DNA of 13,074 nucleotides, from positions 1 through 13,074 of the forward strand of contig JALWEL010000077.1 of the NCBI GenBank assembly GCA_027014065.1, read 5' to 3'. Every line of letters starts with the position of its first letter. The stretch's first letter is position 1. The position numbers were made by a program, and so were the translations under genes. The notes below the pieces were generated by a model that made no database searches, was not told the origin of the DNA, and saw nothing but the letters and a program-made list of their open reading frames with translations. This document shows, piece by piece, positions 12,466 to 13,074 of the stretch. Source of the DNA: DHVE2 group archaeon. GTDB lineage: Archaea; Thermoplasmatota; Thermoplasmata; Thermoplasmatales; Aciduliprofundaceae.

Positions 12466-13074
12466 GTGCATAATGGAGTTTGCGGGTGGAGGATTAAGAG
12501 CGAGAGAAAACTCAGATACTGGGCATCCACGGGCAATGTTCGCCTGAATCTCAAATTCTTCGTGCCTCCGCATTATAGGCAAATCGTGAATCTCATAAAT
12601 ATTCCCGAGGGTTTCAAAATAATGGTGAAGGGATTCAACAATCTTTTGGTTCATCGTGGGAAGTTATCAAAAAGGGGCGTAATCGACTTATCGTACGAGA
12701 TGGAAGTATACCCTTTGAGTTATTTCATTGACCCTCGAATGAATTGGGGCAAGGTGGATGAAATTCCTGAAGATTTGAAGAGAAAATACAGGGAAGCGAA
12801 CATTTACTGGCCGCTGAAAAACGAAAAAATCGAGGAAATTGCGGAGGAAGAATGGTTCAGAGCGGAGAGAATAAAAAGTTGGGTAGACAACGCAATTCGA
12901 TTTCTGTGGAAAGCTATCAAAAACGCCGAGCCGCAGGTCGAAAGGCTCGGGGCATTGCAGGCTCTAAAATTGAGCAAGGGAGATTGCGACGAGTTCACGG
13001 ACCTCTTCATCACCATGGCCCGGGCTCGAGGCATTCCCGCGAGGAGAATAACGGGCATGCTTATTCACAATGAA
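12466..13074 (+). CDS. Transglutaminase-like (papain-fold) protein, 3' end outside the window
   Basis: The frame opens with GTG (12466) and stays open for 203 codons to the right edge. Near its end it shows the transglutaminase core LSKGDCDEFTDLFITMAR, with RARGIPARRITGM after it; the catalytic cysteine would be Cys174. The His and Asp of the triad should lie just beyond the window and cannot be checked. Transglutaminase-like proteins of archaea act as peptidases or amide-cleaving or cross-linking enzymes; the substrate is unknown. About 165 residues precede the core, with beta-type stretches (NVRLNLKFFVPPHYRQIV) and no signal peptide or membrane helix, so this part appears cytosolic or uses a non-classical route. 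An in-frame stop at 12457 and a TATA box at leaderless distance support GTG. Confidence 0.85.
   Translation, partial: MHNGVCGWRIKSERKLRYWASTGNVRLNLKFFVPPHYRQIVNLINIPEGFKIMVKGFNNLLVHRGKLSKRGVIDLSYEMEVYPLSYFIDPRMNWGKVDEIPEDLKRKYREANIYWPLKNEKIEEIAEEEWFRAERIKSWVDNAIRFLWKAIKNAEPQVERLGALQALKLSKGDCDEFTDLFITMARARGIPARRITGMLIHNE

Noticed and set aside
12448..12654. 68-codon minus-strand frame at the start of the transglutaminase-like gene
   Set aside because: It is antisense to a frame with a recognisable conserved core and has no promoter or family features.

Overview
The window looks like chromosomal DNA from a thermophilic euryarchaeon, most likely Thermoplasmatota related to Aciduliprofundum. It encodes an archaeal ATP-dependent DNA ligase, ribosomal protein L10e, an archaellin with a class III signal, an FlaD/E-type archaellum protein, a TrmB regulator, an archaemetzincin and a DRG-type GTPase with a TGS domain. 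Most genes have an A/T box centred about 25 bases before the start codon, which implies leaderless mRNAs; a few have a short leader with a Shine-Dalgarno site. The lineage is an inference from gene content, not a database match.

Layout. Positions 1-979 (minus) hold a two-gene membrane operon: a small membrane protein followed by a TctA-like (COG1784-type) membrane protein that runs off the left edge. A divergent promoter at about 995-1030 also serves DNA ligase (1052-2824, plus). Positions 2825-4020 form a degraded accessory patch: a decayed antitoxin-like sequence, an intact PIN-domain (VapC-like) ribonuclease, a fragment of a secreted calcium-binding-repeat protein, and a 200-base hairpin-rich non-coding stretch with two exact copies of a 25-base palindromic repeat. 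L10e (4066-4587) follows and converges on a TrmB regulator (4595-5302, minus), which diverges from an MJ0936-type phosphoesterase (5376-5879).

Positions 6045-7261 carry an archaellin with an extra domain in its middle, followed with overlapping or near-overlapping coding ends by an FlaD/E-domain protein. Converging on it is a minus-strand operon of archaemetzincin (7810-8310) and a macro-domain protein (7253-7804); its last codons overlap those of the FlaD/E gene. Positions 8420-10426 encode a secreted beta-propeller-like surface protein with a PEF-CTERM-like tail. The right end has a four-helix membrane protein (10498-11292), a DRG/Obg-type GTPase (about 11327-12424) and the first 203 codons of a transglutaminase-like protein (12466 to the edge).

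How the genes fit together. The archaellin/FlaD-E pair and the surface propeller are cell-exterior functions. Ligase, L10e and the GTPase are core information genes. The patch between ligase and L10e looks like a site where foreign or duplicated pieces have landed and decayed. The most unusual items are the archaellin insertion and the structured repeat region upstream of L10e.
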